This document shows positions 1-7,002 of a stretch of 12,479 nucleotides of DNA, in pieces; position 1 is the stretch's first letter; each line of letters starts with the position of its first letter. The notes beneath the pieces were generated by a model. The model had not been told where the DNA came from. It did no database searches and saw only the letters and a program-made list of their open reading frames with translations. The position numbers were made by a program, and so were the translations under genes. Origin of the DNA: Bacteroidales bacterium (GTDB lineage Bacteria; Bacteroidota; Bacteroidia; Bacteroidales; UBA932); contig JAFUWW010000046.1 of the NCBI GenBank assembly GCA_017471085.1, positions 1 through 12,479 on the forward strand, written 5' to 3'.

Positions 1-591
1 AGTGAAGAAACGGAGGCCGGTCATGGAGATGCCGTACAGTTTGCAGTAGCTGTGGGCCATGAGCTCGTTGCTCTTCTTGGTGGCGGCGTACAGGCTCACG
101 GGATTGTCCACCTTGTCGTCCTCGCTGTAAGGGACTTTGGCATTGAGGCCGTACACGCTGCTGGAAGAGGCATAGAGCAGGTGCTTCACTTCGTTGTGCC
201 GGCAGGCCTCCAGGATATTCAGAAAGCCCACCAGGTTGCTCTGCAGATAGGCATAGGGGTTGGTGATGCTGTAGCGGACGCCTGCCTGGGCAGCCAGGTT
301 CACCACTTTGTCGAAGTGCTCCTGCGAGAAGAGCTGGTCCAGCGGTTCCTTATCGGCAATGTCCATCCGGATAAAGCGGCAGTCCGGGAGAATCTCGCTT
401 TTCTGGCACTCCCCTTTTTCTATGGCCTCCCTGTTGGGAAAGCCGTTCTCCGCCAGGCGGCCGTACTTGAGACGGACATCGTAATAATCGTTGATATTGT
501 CGATTCCCACCACGGAATCTCCGCGTCCGGCCAGCATGTACATGAGCCTGGAGCCGATGAATCCGGCAGCGCCGGTGACTAAAATTTTCAT
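1..591 (-). CDS. UDP-glucuronate 4-epimerase-like NAD-dependent sugar epimerase (5' part, cut by window edge)
   Basis: Extended short-chain dehydrogenase/epimerase that interconverts nucleotide sugars in the cytoplasm for capsule, LPS or exopolysaccharide synthesis. The 197 visible residues begin MKILVTGAAGFIG, with the NAD-binding GxxGxxG at residues 7-13. A GIDNINDYYD segment follows, of the kind seen in the CapI/LspL (UDP-glucuronate 4-epimerase) group. The catalytic pattern is SSSSVYG followed by YAATK with Tyr168 and Lys172. The frame is open to base 1, so the C-terminal substrate-binding part (about 150 residues in this family) lies outside the window. The ATG at 591-589 is preceded by AAAGGA at a good Shine-Dalgarno distance and by a Bacteroidetes-type promoter. 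It is divergent from yicC. The fold is certain. The exact sugar (UDP-glucuronate versus UDP-glucose or dTDP-glucose) is inferred from the NDYYD signature. Confidence 0.9.
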   Translation of the reverse strand, partial: MKILVTGAAGFIGSRLMYMLAGRGDSVVGIDNINDYYDVRLKYGRLAENGFPNREAIEKGECQKSEILPDCRFIRMDIADKEPLDQLFSQEHFDKVVNLAAQAGVRYSITNPYAYLQSNLVGFLNILEACRHNEVKHLLYASSSSVYGLNAKVPYSEDDKVDNPVSLYAATKKSNELMAHSYCKLYGISMTGLRFFT

Positions 592-618
592 AAAGATCCT
601 TTAAAAAGACTGCATCTA

Positions 619-648
619 CAAAGTTACTAAAAAAAAGCAGATTACAAA
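619..648 (-). promoter_or_regulatory. Bacteroidetes-type promoter of the epimerase gene
   Basis: On the minus strand TTTG (648-645) is followed after 18 bases by TAACTTTG (626-619), matching the -33 TTTG and -7 TAnnTTTG consensus of the primary sigma factor in Bacteroidetes. Transcription would start near 612, leaving a leader of about 20 bases before the ATG at 591. The 18-base spacing is slightly shorter than the usual 19-21. Confidence 0.6.
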
Positions 649-673
649 GGCGCAGGCTGTGAAGAGTTTTTCG

Positions 674-681
674 TATATTTG
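674..681 (+). promoter_or_regulatory. yicC: Probable -7 promoter element of yicC
   Basis: TATATTTG matches the Bacteroidetes -7 consensus TAnnTTTG exactly. It would place the transcription start near 687, about 17 bases before the yicC ATG at 705. I find no convincing TTTG/TTG at the expected -33 position (about 650-655), so this half of the call is weak. The two divergent promoters are packed into the 113-bp gap. Confidence 0.5.
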
Positions 682-704
682 CATTCCCAAAAAGCAGTTG
701 CAGT

Positions 705-1592
705 ATGATCCAGTCCATGACCGGCTACGGAAAAGCCGAAGCCCAGCTCCCCGGCGGCAAACTCACCGTGGAAATCCGCACCCTCAACGGCAAAAGCGCC
801 GACATCAACCTCAAGAGTCCCCTCCTCCCCAAAGAGAAAGACCTTGCGGTGCGTAAGCTGTTGGCCGACAGGCTGATACGTGGAACCATCGACCTGTATC
901 TCACCTACGAACCCAACGAAGGGGAAGCCGCCCGTCCCATCAATGCCGATGCAGTTCGCGCCTACTTCTCCCAGGTGACGGACCTCCGCCGCTCGCTCCC
1001 GGGCTTCACCACCGCGCACGAAGGAGACGCCGAACTGCTGGCCGCCATCCTCCGCCTCCCGGACGTCACCGACACCCGCAAGGCCGACGTCATCGACGAT
1101 TCGTCCTGGCCTCTGGTGGAATCGGCCATTGGAAAGGCCCTGGACGCCCTCTGCGCCTACCGCGCCCAGGAAGGCCGCGCCCTCTATACCGACGTCACCT
1201 CCCGCGTGGCCGGCATCCTGGCCCTGTACGACCAGGTGGAAGCCCTTGAAGGCGAGCGCATCACCGCCGTTCGCGAACGGCTGCAGAAGGCCCTGGAAGA
1301 CCTCTCCGCCAAGGTCGATCCCTCCCGCTTCGAACAGGAGCTCATCTTCTACCTGGAAAAGTACGACATCAACGAAGAGAAGGTCCGTCTCCGCCAGCAC
1401 TGCAAATACTTCATGGAAGTTATCGATTCCGAACCCTATCCCGGCAAGAAGCTCGGCTTCATTATTCAGGAGATGGGCCGCGAGATCAACACCACCGGCT
1501 CCAAAGCCAACCATGCCGGTATCCAGCAGCTGGTGGTCCGCATGAAAGACGAACTGGAAAAAATCCGCGAACAATCCATGAACATCCTCTAA
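705..1592 (+). CDS. yicC: YicC/YloC family endoribonuclease
   Basis: Cytoplasmic YicC-family protein; members have been described as endoribonucleases acting on small RNAs or mRNA in E. coli and B. subtilis. It is 295 residues, the usual length. The diagnostic start MIQSMTGYGKAE is followed by the YicC N-terminal domain (about 1-155) and the C-terminal DUF1732 region (about 210-295). The latter carries the family hallmarks ECK-like acidic helix segments, GKKLGFIIQEMGREINT, GSKAN and a final KDELEKIREQ helix. The ATG at 705 is fixed by the strongly conserved N-terminus. In many bacteria gmk (guanylate kinase) follows; here the gene stands alone, followed by a rho-independent terminator about 70 bases downstream and a convergent operon. 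Base composition is like its neighbours. Confidence 0.95.
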   Translation: MIQSMTGYGKAEAQLPGGKLTVEIRTLNGKSADINLKSPLLPKEKDLAVRKLLADRLIRGTIDLYLTYEPNEGEAARPINADAVRAYFSQVTDLRRSLPGFTTAHEGDAELLAAILRLPDVTDTRKADVIDDSSWPLVESAIGKALDALCAYRAQEGRALYTDVTSRVAGILALYDQVEALEGERITAVRERLQKALEDLSAKVDPSRFEQELIFYLEKYDINEEKVRLRQHCKYFMEVIDSEPYPGKKLGFIIQEMGREINTTGSKANHAGIQQLVVRMKDELEKIREQSMNIL

Positions 1593-1613
1593 GCCGCCCC
1601 TGCGCCGCCCTCC

Positions 1614-1640
1614 GTGAAAGTTTTCGGGCAGGTTTTGGGG
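1614..1640 (+). repeat. Direct repeat copy 1 (GTGAAAGTTTT...GTTTTGGG)
   Basis: Outer blocks GTGAAAGTTTT and GTTTTGGG are separated by seven mostly unmatched bases. The same blocks with the same spacing recur exactly 85 bp downstream; 20 of 27 positions agree. Copy 1 lies just after the yicC stop and upstream of the terminator hairpin. Confidence 0.6.
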
Positions 1641-1660
1641 TAGTTAAAAATTTTTTTTAT

Positions 1661-1691
1661 CGGCCTTCCAGAGCACTGGGAGGCCGTTTTT
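1661..1691 (+). terminator. Rho-independent terminator of yicC
   Basis: An 11-bp stem CGGCCTTCCAG / CTGGGAGGCCG (one G-T pair) closes a 4-base loop AGCA and is followed immediately by TTTTT (1687-1691) on the plus strand. It lies about 70 bases beyond the yicC stop. Read from the minus strand the hairpin is not followed directly by a U-run, so it probably acts mainly on yicC. Confidence 0.85.
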
Positions 1692-1698
1692 GTCCGCG

Positions 1699-1725
1699 GT
1701 GAAAGTTTTTTGATGCGTTTTGGGC
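1699..1725 (+). repeat. Direct repeat copy 2 (GTGAAAGTTTT...GTTTTGGG)
   Basis: Second copy of the 27-bp repeat, 85 bp after the first, on the other side of the yicC terminator hairpin. The two conserved blocks keep the same 7-base separation although the middle has diverged. Confidence 0.6.
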
Positions 1726-1737
1726 CCCGAAGCGATC

Positions 1738-1772
1738 AAAAAATCGCCCTTCCAAGGGTCTGCAAGGGCGAT
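1738..1772 (-). terminator. Rho-independent terminator of the ABC/5'-nucleotidase operon
   Basis: On the plus strand ATCGCCCTT (1743-1751) and AAGGGCGAT (1764-1772) form a perfect 9-bp inverted repeat around a 12-base loop. On the minus strand the stem is followed by TTTTTT (1743-1738). It lies about 135 bases beyond the metallophosphatase stop at 1908, with no gene between. Confidence 0.85.
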
Positions 1773-1794
1773 AATGCAAAATAAACGTGTAATT

Positions 1795-1826
1795 TTTGCG
1801 AACACGGATAATCGTTCGTTCCTTTG
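1795..1826 (+). promoter_or_regulatory. Candidate plus-strand promoter, antisense to the metallophosphatase gene
   Basis: TTTG (1795-1798) is followed after 20 bases by TTCCTTTG (1819-1826), one mismatch from TAnnTTTG. A transcript would start near 1833 and run antisense into the end of the gene that stops at 1908. No plus-strand gene follows. This may be chance. Confidence 0.25.
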
Positions 1827-1907
1827 TACCGGGCCGGAAGGAGTGCCGTCGAAGGGTAATTGTGTTGATGGCAGGGTTAGAAGGGATGGCGCTTCCTCCG
1901 GCCTTTT

Positions 1908-2780
1908 TCAGAACTTGTAGTGGAATTCGCCCATGTAGGCGCCCATGTAACCGGTTTGAACGATGGGGACCGGAACGCCGTCCAGGTTCTTCACATAGTC
2001 CGGGGCCTCCATGAAGGTGTGGGAATGGCCTCCCACGAACATGTCGATGCCGCGGGTGGCGGCGCAGAGCATCGGGTCGGTGGTGTCGCCGGGATTGTGT
2101 TCCGTGTAGCCGATATGCGTGAGGGCGATCACCAGGTCGCACTGGGGGCGGAGCAGGTCGGCATACTTCTGGACGGTGGGAATCATCTCCAGTTCCGGAA
2201 GACGGTCGCCGATGTCGCCGGCCACCATGTTCTTGAGATGGTCGCACAGCACGCCGATGATGCCGATCTTGAGCCCGGCCTTCTCCACAATCACGTACGG
2301 TTTCACGTACTTCCCTGCCTCGAAGGGCGAGAAATCGTAATTGCACACCACGACAGGGGCCTCGACGCCGGAAAGCAGCGCTCCCAGGGCCTCCAGGCCG
2401 TTGTCGAACTCATGGTTGCCCAACGTAACGGCATCGTAGCCCAGCGCATTCAGCGCCTGGACCTCCAGCGCCCCCTTGAACTCCGTGAAATAGGTGGTTC
2501 CCTGGCAGAAATCGCCCGCATGGAGCAGCAGCACGTTCTCCACGCCGTCGGCCACGCGCACCGAGTCGATGAAGGCCGCCCGTTCCAGCACGCCGCCCAT
2601 GCCCGCATAGGCGCCGGAGCGCACGGGCTCCATCTGGCTGTGCGTATCGTTCACATGCAGGATGGTAAGCTTTCCGGAAGGCTTGGAAGCATGCTTGATC
2701 CCAAGGCCGATTCCCCAGCCCAGCAGGAAAAACCCGCAGATAAGAAGGCCGGTCCTGAACAGTTTCTGTGTCGTATTCAT
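1908..2780 (-). CDS. Membrane-anchored metallophosphatase (5'-nucleotidase N-terminal catalytic domain)
   Basis: Calcineurin-like metallophosphoesterase corresponding to the catalytic half of UshA-type 5'-nucleotidases; it would hydrolyse nucleotides or related phosphoesters outside the cytoplasm using two metal ions. It has 290 residues. A hydrophobic segment at about 10-28 acts as an uncleaved anchor or signal peptide; LLIC lacks the small residue needed for a lipobox. Metal ligands are all visible: D45 and H47 (NDTH), D90 (GDF), N122-H123 (GNHE), H222 (LTH), H252 and H254 (GGHSH). The C-terminal substrate-binding domain of UshA is absent and is encoded by the gene just upstream, whose stop is 3 bases before this ATG (2780); AGGAT precedes the start. 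It is the last gene of the operon and is followed by a terminator. The exact substrate is inferred. Confidence 0.93.
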   Translation of the reverse strand: MNTTQKLFRTGLLICGFFLLGWGIGLGIKHASKPSGKLTILHVNDTHSQMEPVRSGAYAGMGGVLERAAFIDSVRVADGVENVLLLHAGDFCQGTTYFTEFKGALEVQALNALGYDAVTLGNHEFDNGLEALGALLSGVEAPVVVCNYDFSPFEAGKYVKPYVIVEKAGLKIGIIGVLCDHLKNMVAGDIGDRLPELEMIPTVQKYADLLRPQCDLVIALTHIGYTEHNPGDTTDPMLCAATRGIDMFVGGHSHTFMEAPDYVKNLDGVPVPIVQTGYMGAYMGEFHYKF

Positions 2781-2783
2781 ATC

Positions 2784-3629
2784 CTAGTCCTCCATCACTA
2801 CACGCCCGTCCGACGCGGCATCCAGCACGATGCCGGCCGCCTCGCACTTGCGTACATAATTGAGCATCACATCCTTAAGCAGCACCCGCGTGAGTTTCAC
2901 GTCCTCCGCCAGGGCACCGATATTGATGGAATCGCCGCCATCGAGCAGAAAGTCGATGGTGGTCACATGGTAAATCTTTTTGGGGTCGATGGGCTTCCCG
3001 CCCACCAGGGCCGATTCCAGCTGATGCGCCTTCACCCGGACCTCGCAGCCGCTCACGGCCTGGAACGCCTGGGTTCCGGCGAGCTGCTCCAGCAGCCGGG
3101 TCAGGTTGCTTCCCTTCATCTTCACGTAGCACATGTAGTTCTTGAACGGGAACATGGAGGAGATGTCTTCCAGCGTCACAGCCCCTTCCGGCATCGGCAC
3201 GCGGATGCCGCCGAAATTGGTGATGGCGAAATCCATCGGCACCTTGAAGTACTCCGAGCCCGTTTCCCGCAGGATATCGGCGAACAGGTTGCCCAGCGGC
3301 AGGTCCGGGTTCGTGCGCAGGTTCTCCATCGCCCGCGCGCTGTGCCCCACCACCTCTTTCAGGTAGGCCATCCCGGGCTGCGCATCCATCAGGGCCGATG
3401 CCACCCGTGCCACCGCATCGTCGTCGGAGAACCGGGTGCCGGAAGGTGCCACGTACCCCTCGTCGTCAAAGGTGCCGAGCGCGGTGGCAACATTCTCCTG
3501 CGTCACGCTCTCAACCCCTGTCCTGTGCCCGTCCATAGCGACCCGCCGCCACGTGAGCTCCGGGGCGGAAGCACACGCGACGACGAGCCAAAGACCTGCA
3601 GCACAAAGAATTACTTTTGCTTTAACCAT
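2784..3629 (-). CDS. Lipoprotein with 5'-nucleotidase C-terminal domain
   Basis: Corresponds to the C-terminal substrate-binding domain of UshA/NutA-type 5'-nucleotidases, here as a separate 281-residue lipoprotein. Starting at the ATG at 3629, the signal peptide has Lys3 and Lys5, a hydrophobic core and the lipobox VVAC with Cys19 as the lipidated residue. Domain hallmarks include NFGGIR in mid-protein, the VTLEDI...FPF segment, and LLDGGDSINIG near the end, which match the nucleoside-binding region of the family. A TTG six bases upstream (3635) is also in frame but adds only two residues, so the ATG is preferred. The first 19 bases overlap the end of the permease gene, and the stop lies 3 bases before the metallophosphatase ATG. 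I infer that the two products work together as one nucleotidase at the membrane; it has no catalytic metal motifs of its own. Confidence 0.9.
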   Translation of the reverse strand: MVKAKVILCAAGLWLVVACASAPELTWRRVAMDGHRTGVESVTQENVATALGTFDDEGYVAPSGTRFSDDDAVARVASALMDAQPGMAYLKEVVGHSARAMENLRTNPDLPLGNLFADILRETGSEYFKVPMDFAITNFGGIRVPMPEGAVTLEDISSMFPFKNYMCYVKMKGSNLTRLLEQLAGTQAFQAVSGCEVRVKAHQLESALVGGKPIDPKKIYHVTTIDFLLDGGDSINIGALAEDVKLTRVLLKDVMLNYVRKCEAAGIVLDAASDGRVVMED

Positions 3630-4993
3630 TTCCAAAGGTCTTTAAAGGAAGATTTTTTACCATACATCAGAATGCCCACCTTGTAAATCTTGGCCGATGC
3701 CCACGCACAGGCGATGAAGGTGACGACCAGCAGGACGATGCTGACGACCAGCTCCCAGGTGGCCACGCCGAAGGGCAGCCGCGCCAGCATCACGATCGGC
3801 GACGTGAACGGGATCATCGACCCCCAGAACACGATGCTGCTCTCCGGCGCCCGGAACGCATAGAAAGCGATGAAGAAGCCCAGCAGCAGCGGGATGGTCA
3901 CCGGAATCTGCAACTGCTGCGTATCCGCCTCATTCTCGACCGCCGAGCCGATGGCCGCGAAGAGCGAGGCATACAGCAGGTATCCGAAGAGGAAGTAGAT
4001 GATGAAGGCCAGCACAATCTGACCGTAGTTCAGGGAGGTGAGCGTACCCACCACGGCCTGGATGCCGGTGGGACCTTCCGCCACGGCGGTGGTGTCCGTA
4101 AGCGCCTGCAGCTCGGTAAGATCCATGTTCATGCCCGGCGTACCAGCCATCTGGGTCACCTGCTGCTGCATGTCCGGATTGTCCATGATCTTGTCGAACC
4201 CGACCACGCCGCCGATGATGCCCACGATCACCACCGTGAGGATGATCCACAGCAGGAACTGGGTGAGGGCGACGAGGGCCACGCCCACGATCTTGCCGAT
4301 CATCAGCTCGGTGGCCTTGACGGAGGAGACCAGCACCTCCACCACGCGGGACGATTTCTCCTCGATCACGGAGCTCATCACCATGCCGCTGAAGATGGCG
4401 ATGAACATGTACAGCGCCATGCCCAACACCATGGAAATAATCATGTAAACCTCTGACTGCGAGATGGTTTCCTTACCGGCAGCATCCACCGTGTACGACG
4501 TGAGCCGCACGTTGGAATGCACGTCCTTCATGATCTGGTCCAGGCCCTCGATGCCGTAGGATTCAATCCGGTAGGCCTCCACGGCCTTGTTGATGCGGTT
4601 TTCCAGCATCTCGGCGGTCTCCACGCCCATCGGCTTCTCTGCATAGGTGTTGGCCGACACAGTGCGCGCCGCCGTGTCCAGCGGGCTGATGCTCAAGAGG
4701 ATATCGGCCCCGAAATCGGCCAGATGGTTCTTGAGGCTGTCGGCCGACACGGCCGCATATTCCTGGAAATGGATGGTTTCCGTGTCTTCCAGCATGGGCA
4801 TCACAATCCCGGACTGGTCAATCACGGCCACGGTCTTGGAATCTTCCTTGGCCTTCAGCATGATGAAGATGAGCACCACGTACATGGCGGCGAACAGGAT
4901 GGGCACGCCGAAGGTGGTGAGGAGGAACGACTTTTTCTTGACCTTGTTCAGGTACTCTCGCTGGATGATAATCCCTAATTTCTTGAAATTCAT
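3611..4993 (-). CDS. ABC-2 type transporter permease (NatB-like)
   Basis: Inner-membrane permease of an ABC-2 exporter, 460 residues. The N-terminus (MNFKKLGIIIQREYLNKVKKKSF) is followed by a first membrane span at about 23-46. Next comes a large extracytoplasmic domain (about 47-185) and then several spans from about 190 to 435, with conserved VIEEKSSRVVEVL, GYLLYASLFAAIGSA and ENEADTQQ motifs of the Bacteroidetes NatB-like family. A C-terminal KIYKVGILMYGKK tail follows. It begins 3 bases after the stop of its ATPase, giving a complete two-gene exporter. A Met/Gln/Thr-rich loop (about 265-305) between two spans is variable in this family. The substrate cannot be told from the sequence: B. 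subtilis NatAB exports sodium, but this family is broad. The last 19 bases overlap the downstream lipoprotein gene. Confidence 0.92.
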   Translation of the reverse strand: MNFKKLGIIIQREYLNKVKKKSFLLTTFGVPILFAAMYVVLIFIMLKAKEDSKTVAVIDQSGIVMPMLEDTETIHFQEYAAVSADSLKNHLADFGADILLSISPLDTAARTVSANTYAEKPMGVETAEMLENRINKAVEAYRIESYGIEGLDQIMKDVHSNVRLTSYTVDAAGKETISQSEVYMIISMVLGMALYMFIAIFSGMVMSSVIEEKSSRVVEVLVSSVKATELMIGKIVGVALVALTQFLLWIILTVVIVGIIGGVVGFDKIMDNPDMQQQVTQMAGTPGMNMDLTELQALTDTTAVAEGPTGIQAVVGTLTSLNYGQIVLAFIIYFLFGYLLYASLFAAIGSAVENEADTQQLQIPVTIPLLLGFFIAFYAFRAPESSIVFWGSMIPFTSPIVMLARLPFGVATWELVVSIVLLVVTFIACAWASAKIYKVGILMYGKKSSFKDLWKWLKQK

Positions 4994-4996
4994 AAC

Positions 4997-5848
4997 TTAA
5001 GCCTCCTCTGTTACCAGTTTGATAAAGATGTCGTTCATACGCGGGATCAGTTCCCGGAAAGCATTGATGCGGATGCCCTGGTCCATGAGCTCCCGCAGGC
5101 GGCCGTTCACCTGTTCGCGCGGCACCACCTGGGTCTTGCGCACCAGGTCTTCGGTATACTCAATCTCCACATTGTCAACGCCATAGCGATGCCGGATATC
5201 GTCCGTCCCGCCGGTGACCACCAGCCTGGCCTTGTTGATGAGGGCAATCTCGTCGCAGAGTTCCTCCACCGATTCCATGTTGTGGGTCGACAGAATCACG
5301 GTGGCCCCCTCCTCCTTCAGGCGGAGGATCTCCTTCCGGATCAGGTCGGCATTCACCGGGTCGAAGCCGGAGAAAGGCTCGTCCAGGATCATGAGGGAGG
5401 GCCGGTGCACCACGGTGGTGATGAACTGCACCTTCTGGGCCATGCCCTTGGAGAGTTCCTCCACCTTCTTGTTCCACCAGTCCTGGATGCCGAAGCGCAC
5501 GAACCAGCCCTTGAGCTCGCTGGCGGCCTCCTGGGCGCTCATGCCCCGGAGCTGCGCCAGGTACATGGCCTGGTCGCCCACTTTCATCTTGCGGTAAAGG
5601 CCGCGCTCCTCCGGCAGATAGCCGATGCGGGACACGTCCTCATCCGTGATGGGATGCCCCTTGAACAGAATCTGACCCTCCGTGGCGATGGTGATGCGGT
5701 TGATGATTCGGATGAGGGTGGACTTGCCGGCGCCGTTAGGCCCCAGCAGGCCGAAGATCTTCCCTTCCGGAATGTTCAGCGACACGTTGTCCAAAGCCAC
5801 CTTCTCGCCGAAGGTCTTGGTTACGTTCTTGACTTCAATGATATCCAT
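4997..5848 (-). CDS. ABC transporter ATP-binding protein (NatA-like)
   Basis: Cytoplasmic ATPase that powers the permease encoded next to it, 283 residues. Motifs in order: Walker A GPNGAGKST (36-44), a Q-loop region YLPEERGLY (77-85) with Glu in place of Gln, signature LSKGM (132-136), Walker B SLMILDE (151-157), D-loop GFDP and H-loop His189 (STHNM). The C-terminal extension from about 210 to 283 resembles the DUF4162-type tail of exporters of this group. The ATG at 5848 has AAGAGAAA just upstream. It is the first gene of a four-gene operon behind a good promoter and a structured leader. All catalytic motifs are intact. Confidence 0.95.
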   Translation of the reverse strand: MDIIEVKNVTKTFGEKVALDNVSLNIPEGKIFGLLGPNGAGKSTLIRIINRITIATEGQILFKGHPITDEDVSRIGYLPEERGLYRKMKVGDQAMYLAQLRGMSAQEAASELKGWFVRFGIQDWWNKKVEELSKGMAQKVQFITTVVHRPSLMILDEPFSGFDPVNADLIRKEILRLKEEGATVILSTHNMESVEELCDEIALINKARLVVTGGTDDIRHRYGVDNVEIEYTEDLVRKTQVVPREQVNGRLRELMDQGIRINAFRELIPRMNDIFIKLVTEEA

Positions 5849-5870
5849 AATTTCTCTTGATTATCAAATA

Positions 5871-5885
5871 CCCGGTGTTGCCGGG
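5871..5885 (-). promoter_or_regulatory. Stem-loop 2 in the leader of the ABC operon
   Basis: CCCGG and CCGGG form a perfect 5-bp stem around TGTTG. In transcript order it follows stem-loop 1 and ends about 22 bases before the ATPase ATG. No U-run follows, so it is not an obvious terminator. Function unknown. Confidence 0.5.
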
Positions 5886-5894
5886 CAGCAGTCC

Positions 5895-5913
5895 TATCCG
5901 GCTTGACCGGATA
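5895..5913 (-). promoter_or_regulatory. Stem-loop 1 at the 5' end of the ABC operon leader
   Basis: TATCCGG and CCGGATA form a perfect 7-bp inverted repeat around CTTGA. Its outer end falls within a few bases of the predicted transcription start (about 5916), so the mRNA would begin with a hairpin. The core CCGG-CTTGA-CCGG resembles the CCGG-CCTGA-CCGG core of the palindrome inside xerC. Confidence 0.55.
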
Positions 5914-5921
5914 TCTTTCTG

Positions 5922-5951
5922 CAAATATAGTAAAGATTTATTGAAAAACAA
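5922..5951 (-). promoter_or_regulatory. Promoter of the ABC/5'-nucleotidase operon
   Basis: On the minus strand TTG (5951-5949) is followed after exactly 19 bases by TATATTTG (5929-5922), a textbook Bacteroidetes -33/-7 pair in AT-rich DNA just beyond the holA stop. The predicted start near 5916 gives a leader of about 67 bases containing two stem-loops. No terminator separates it from holA, so read-through from upstream is possible. Confidence 0.8.
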
Positions 5952-5961
5952 TAAATTCTTA

Positions 5962-7002
5962 TTAAATATTCAAAATCTTAGCCACCAACTCTATGAGCAG
6001 TTCGGCCGGGGTGGCTTCGCCGGCCTCCCCTCCCTTGCCCTTGTAGTCGTAGTCGCAGAGGAGGGAAATCACTTTCTGGCAGCGCTGGAAGGGATAATTC
6101 CTCAGGGCGGCGTCGTATTCTTTCAGAAAGTACGGGTTCACGCCCAGCACCTTGGCCACCTCTCCGGGGGCCGGGCGGTTTTTCTGCACCAGCGCGTGGT
6201 ATTTCAGGATCCGGTAGAAGTGGGTGTAGAGGGGCGCTACCGCCATCGGCAGGGCAAAGCGGGGGGCCTCCCCCATGTGCGCCGCAATCTTCAGCGCCTT
6301 TTCCGACTCCCGGTAGCTCAGGCATTTGGTGAGTTCGAACACGCTGTACTGCCGGCTGATGCCCACGTTCCTTTCGATATCGGCCACGGAGACCTCTTTC
6401 ACGCCCTCGGGCAGGTTCTTGAGCATCTTGTCCGTCTCCACGGCGATTTTGCCCAGGTCCGTGCCCACCGACTCCGCCAGCAGCACGGCGGCCTCCGGGT
6501 GGATCTGCAGGCCCCGGCCCTGGAAATAGGTCTGGATCCACTGCGCCATCTCGTAGTCCCTGAGGGCGTTGGATTCCACGATGACGCCGTTTTTGAGCAC
6601 GCTCTTGTACAGCGCCCGCCTTTTATCGGCCGATGCCCGGTGCATCAGGATCACCAGTACGGTGCTTTCCAGCGGCTGCTGGCAGTAGAGGGCCAGTTCT
6701 TCGAGGCTCTTCATCTGCTGGGCTTCCTTCACCACCACCAGCTGCCGCTCCGCCATCATGGGGAAGCGGCGCGCGGCGGTGATTACGGTTTCCGGGGCAA
6801 CGTCGGCCCCGTAGCAGATGGTTTCGTTGAAATCTTTTTCCCAGTCCTGCAGGCAATTGTCAATGATGGCGTTGCATACAAGGTCCGGGTAATAGGGCTC
6901 GTCGCCCATGAGCAGATATATAGACTTGAAGATGCCGCTGCGGACATCTTCAAGTAAACTGCGGACCTGACGGTCGGTCTCTATGTACGACTTTCCGGCC
7001 AC
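5962..7002 (-). CDS. holA: DNA polymerase III subunit delta (clamp loader)
   Basis: Clamp-loader delta subunit, which opens the beta sliding clamp during replication; 346 residues, normal for the family. The N-terminus shows the characteristic FKSIYLLMGDEPYYPDLV (starting near residue 25), in which delta proteins carry a degenerate P-loop region. Other matching segments are DWEKDFNETICYGAD, the VVKEAQQMKSLEEL strand-helix, the LPEG/IERNVGISRQYSVFELT region and a helical C-terminal collar domain. The start is GTG (7002), directly after the TAA of hpf, with AGAGAAGAAG just upstream inside hpf. The next in-frame ATG lies at the MGDEPYY motif and would remove the conserved beginning, so GTG is chosen. 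It is the last gene of the operon. A gene for delta is needed once per genome, and nothing here looks damaged. Confidence 0.92.
   Translation of the reverse strand: MAGKSYIETDRQVRSLLEDVRSGIFKSIYLLMGDEPYYPDLVCNAIIDNCLQDWEKDFNETICYGADVAPETVITAARRFPMMAERQLVVVKEAQQMKSLEELALYCQQPLESTVLVILMHRASADKRRALYKSVLKNGVIVESNALRDYEMAQWIQTYFQGRGLQIHPEAAVLLAESVGTDLGKIAVETDKMLKNLPEGVKEVSVADIERNVGISRQYSVFELTKCLSYRESEKALKIAAHMGEAPRFALPMAVAPLYTHFYRILKYHALVQKNRPAPGEVAKVLGVNPYFLKEYDAALRNYPFQRCQKVISLLCDYDYKGKGGEAGEATPAELLIELVAKILNI

Larger units (their letters stand above)
1593..1907. other. Convergent intergenic region with two terminators and a direct repeat
   Basis: These 315 bases lie between the stops of two convergent genes. 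They hold a plus-strand terminator for yicC (1661-1691), a minus-strand terminator for the metallophosphatase operon (1738-1772), a degenerate 27-bp direct repeat (1614-1640 and 1699-1725) and a possible promoter facing into the operon (1795-1826). The short open frames here have no recognisable product, and I call no gene. Confidence 0.7.

Noticed and set aside
3630..3635. TTG start for the nucleotidase C-terminal-domain lipoprotein
   Set aside because: The ATG two codons later gives a standard lipoprotein signal peptide; the TTG adds nothing supportable.
1920..3686. Long plus-strand open frame (588 codons) opposite the two nucleotidase genes
   Set aside because: It is an antisense shadow: the minus strand holds two genes with clear domain motifs, and the plus-strand translation is His/Gly/Val-rich with no recognisable motif, as expected from GC-rich third positions.
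4122..4142. TCATGCCCGGC in the permease gene as another copy of the composite element
   Set aside because: Only one 11-base arm matches; there is no second arm and no 15-bp tandem, and the encoded loop is a naturally variable part of this permease family.
5895..5913. Leader hairpin as a terminator for the upstream holA operon
   Set aside because: No U-run follows on the minus strand, and it lies downstream of a strong promoter.
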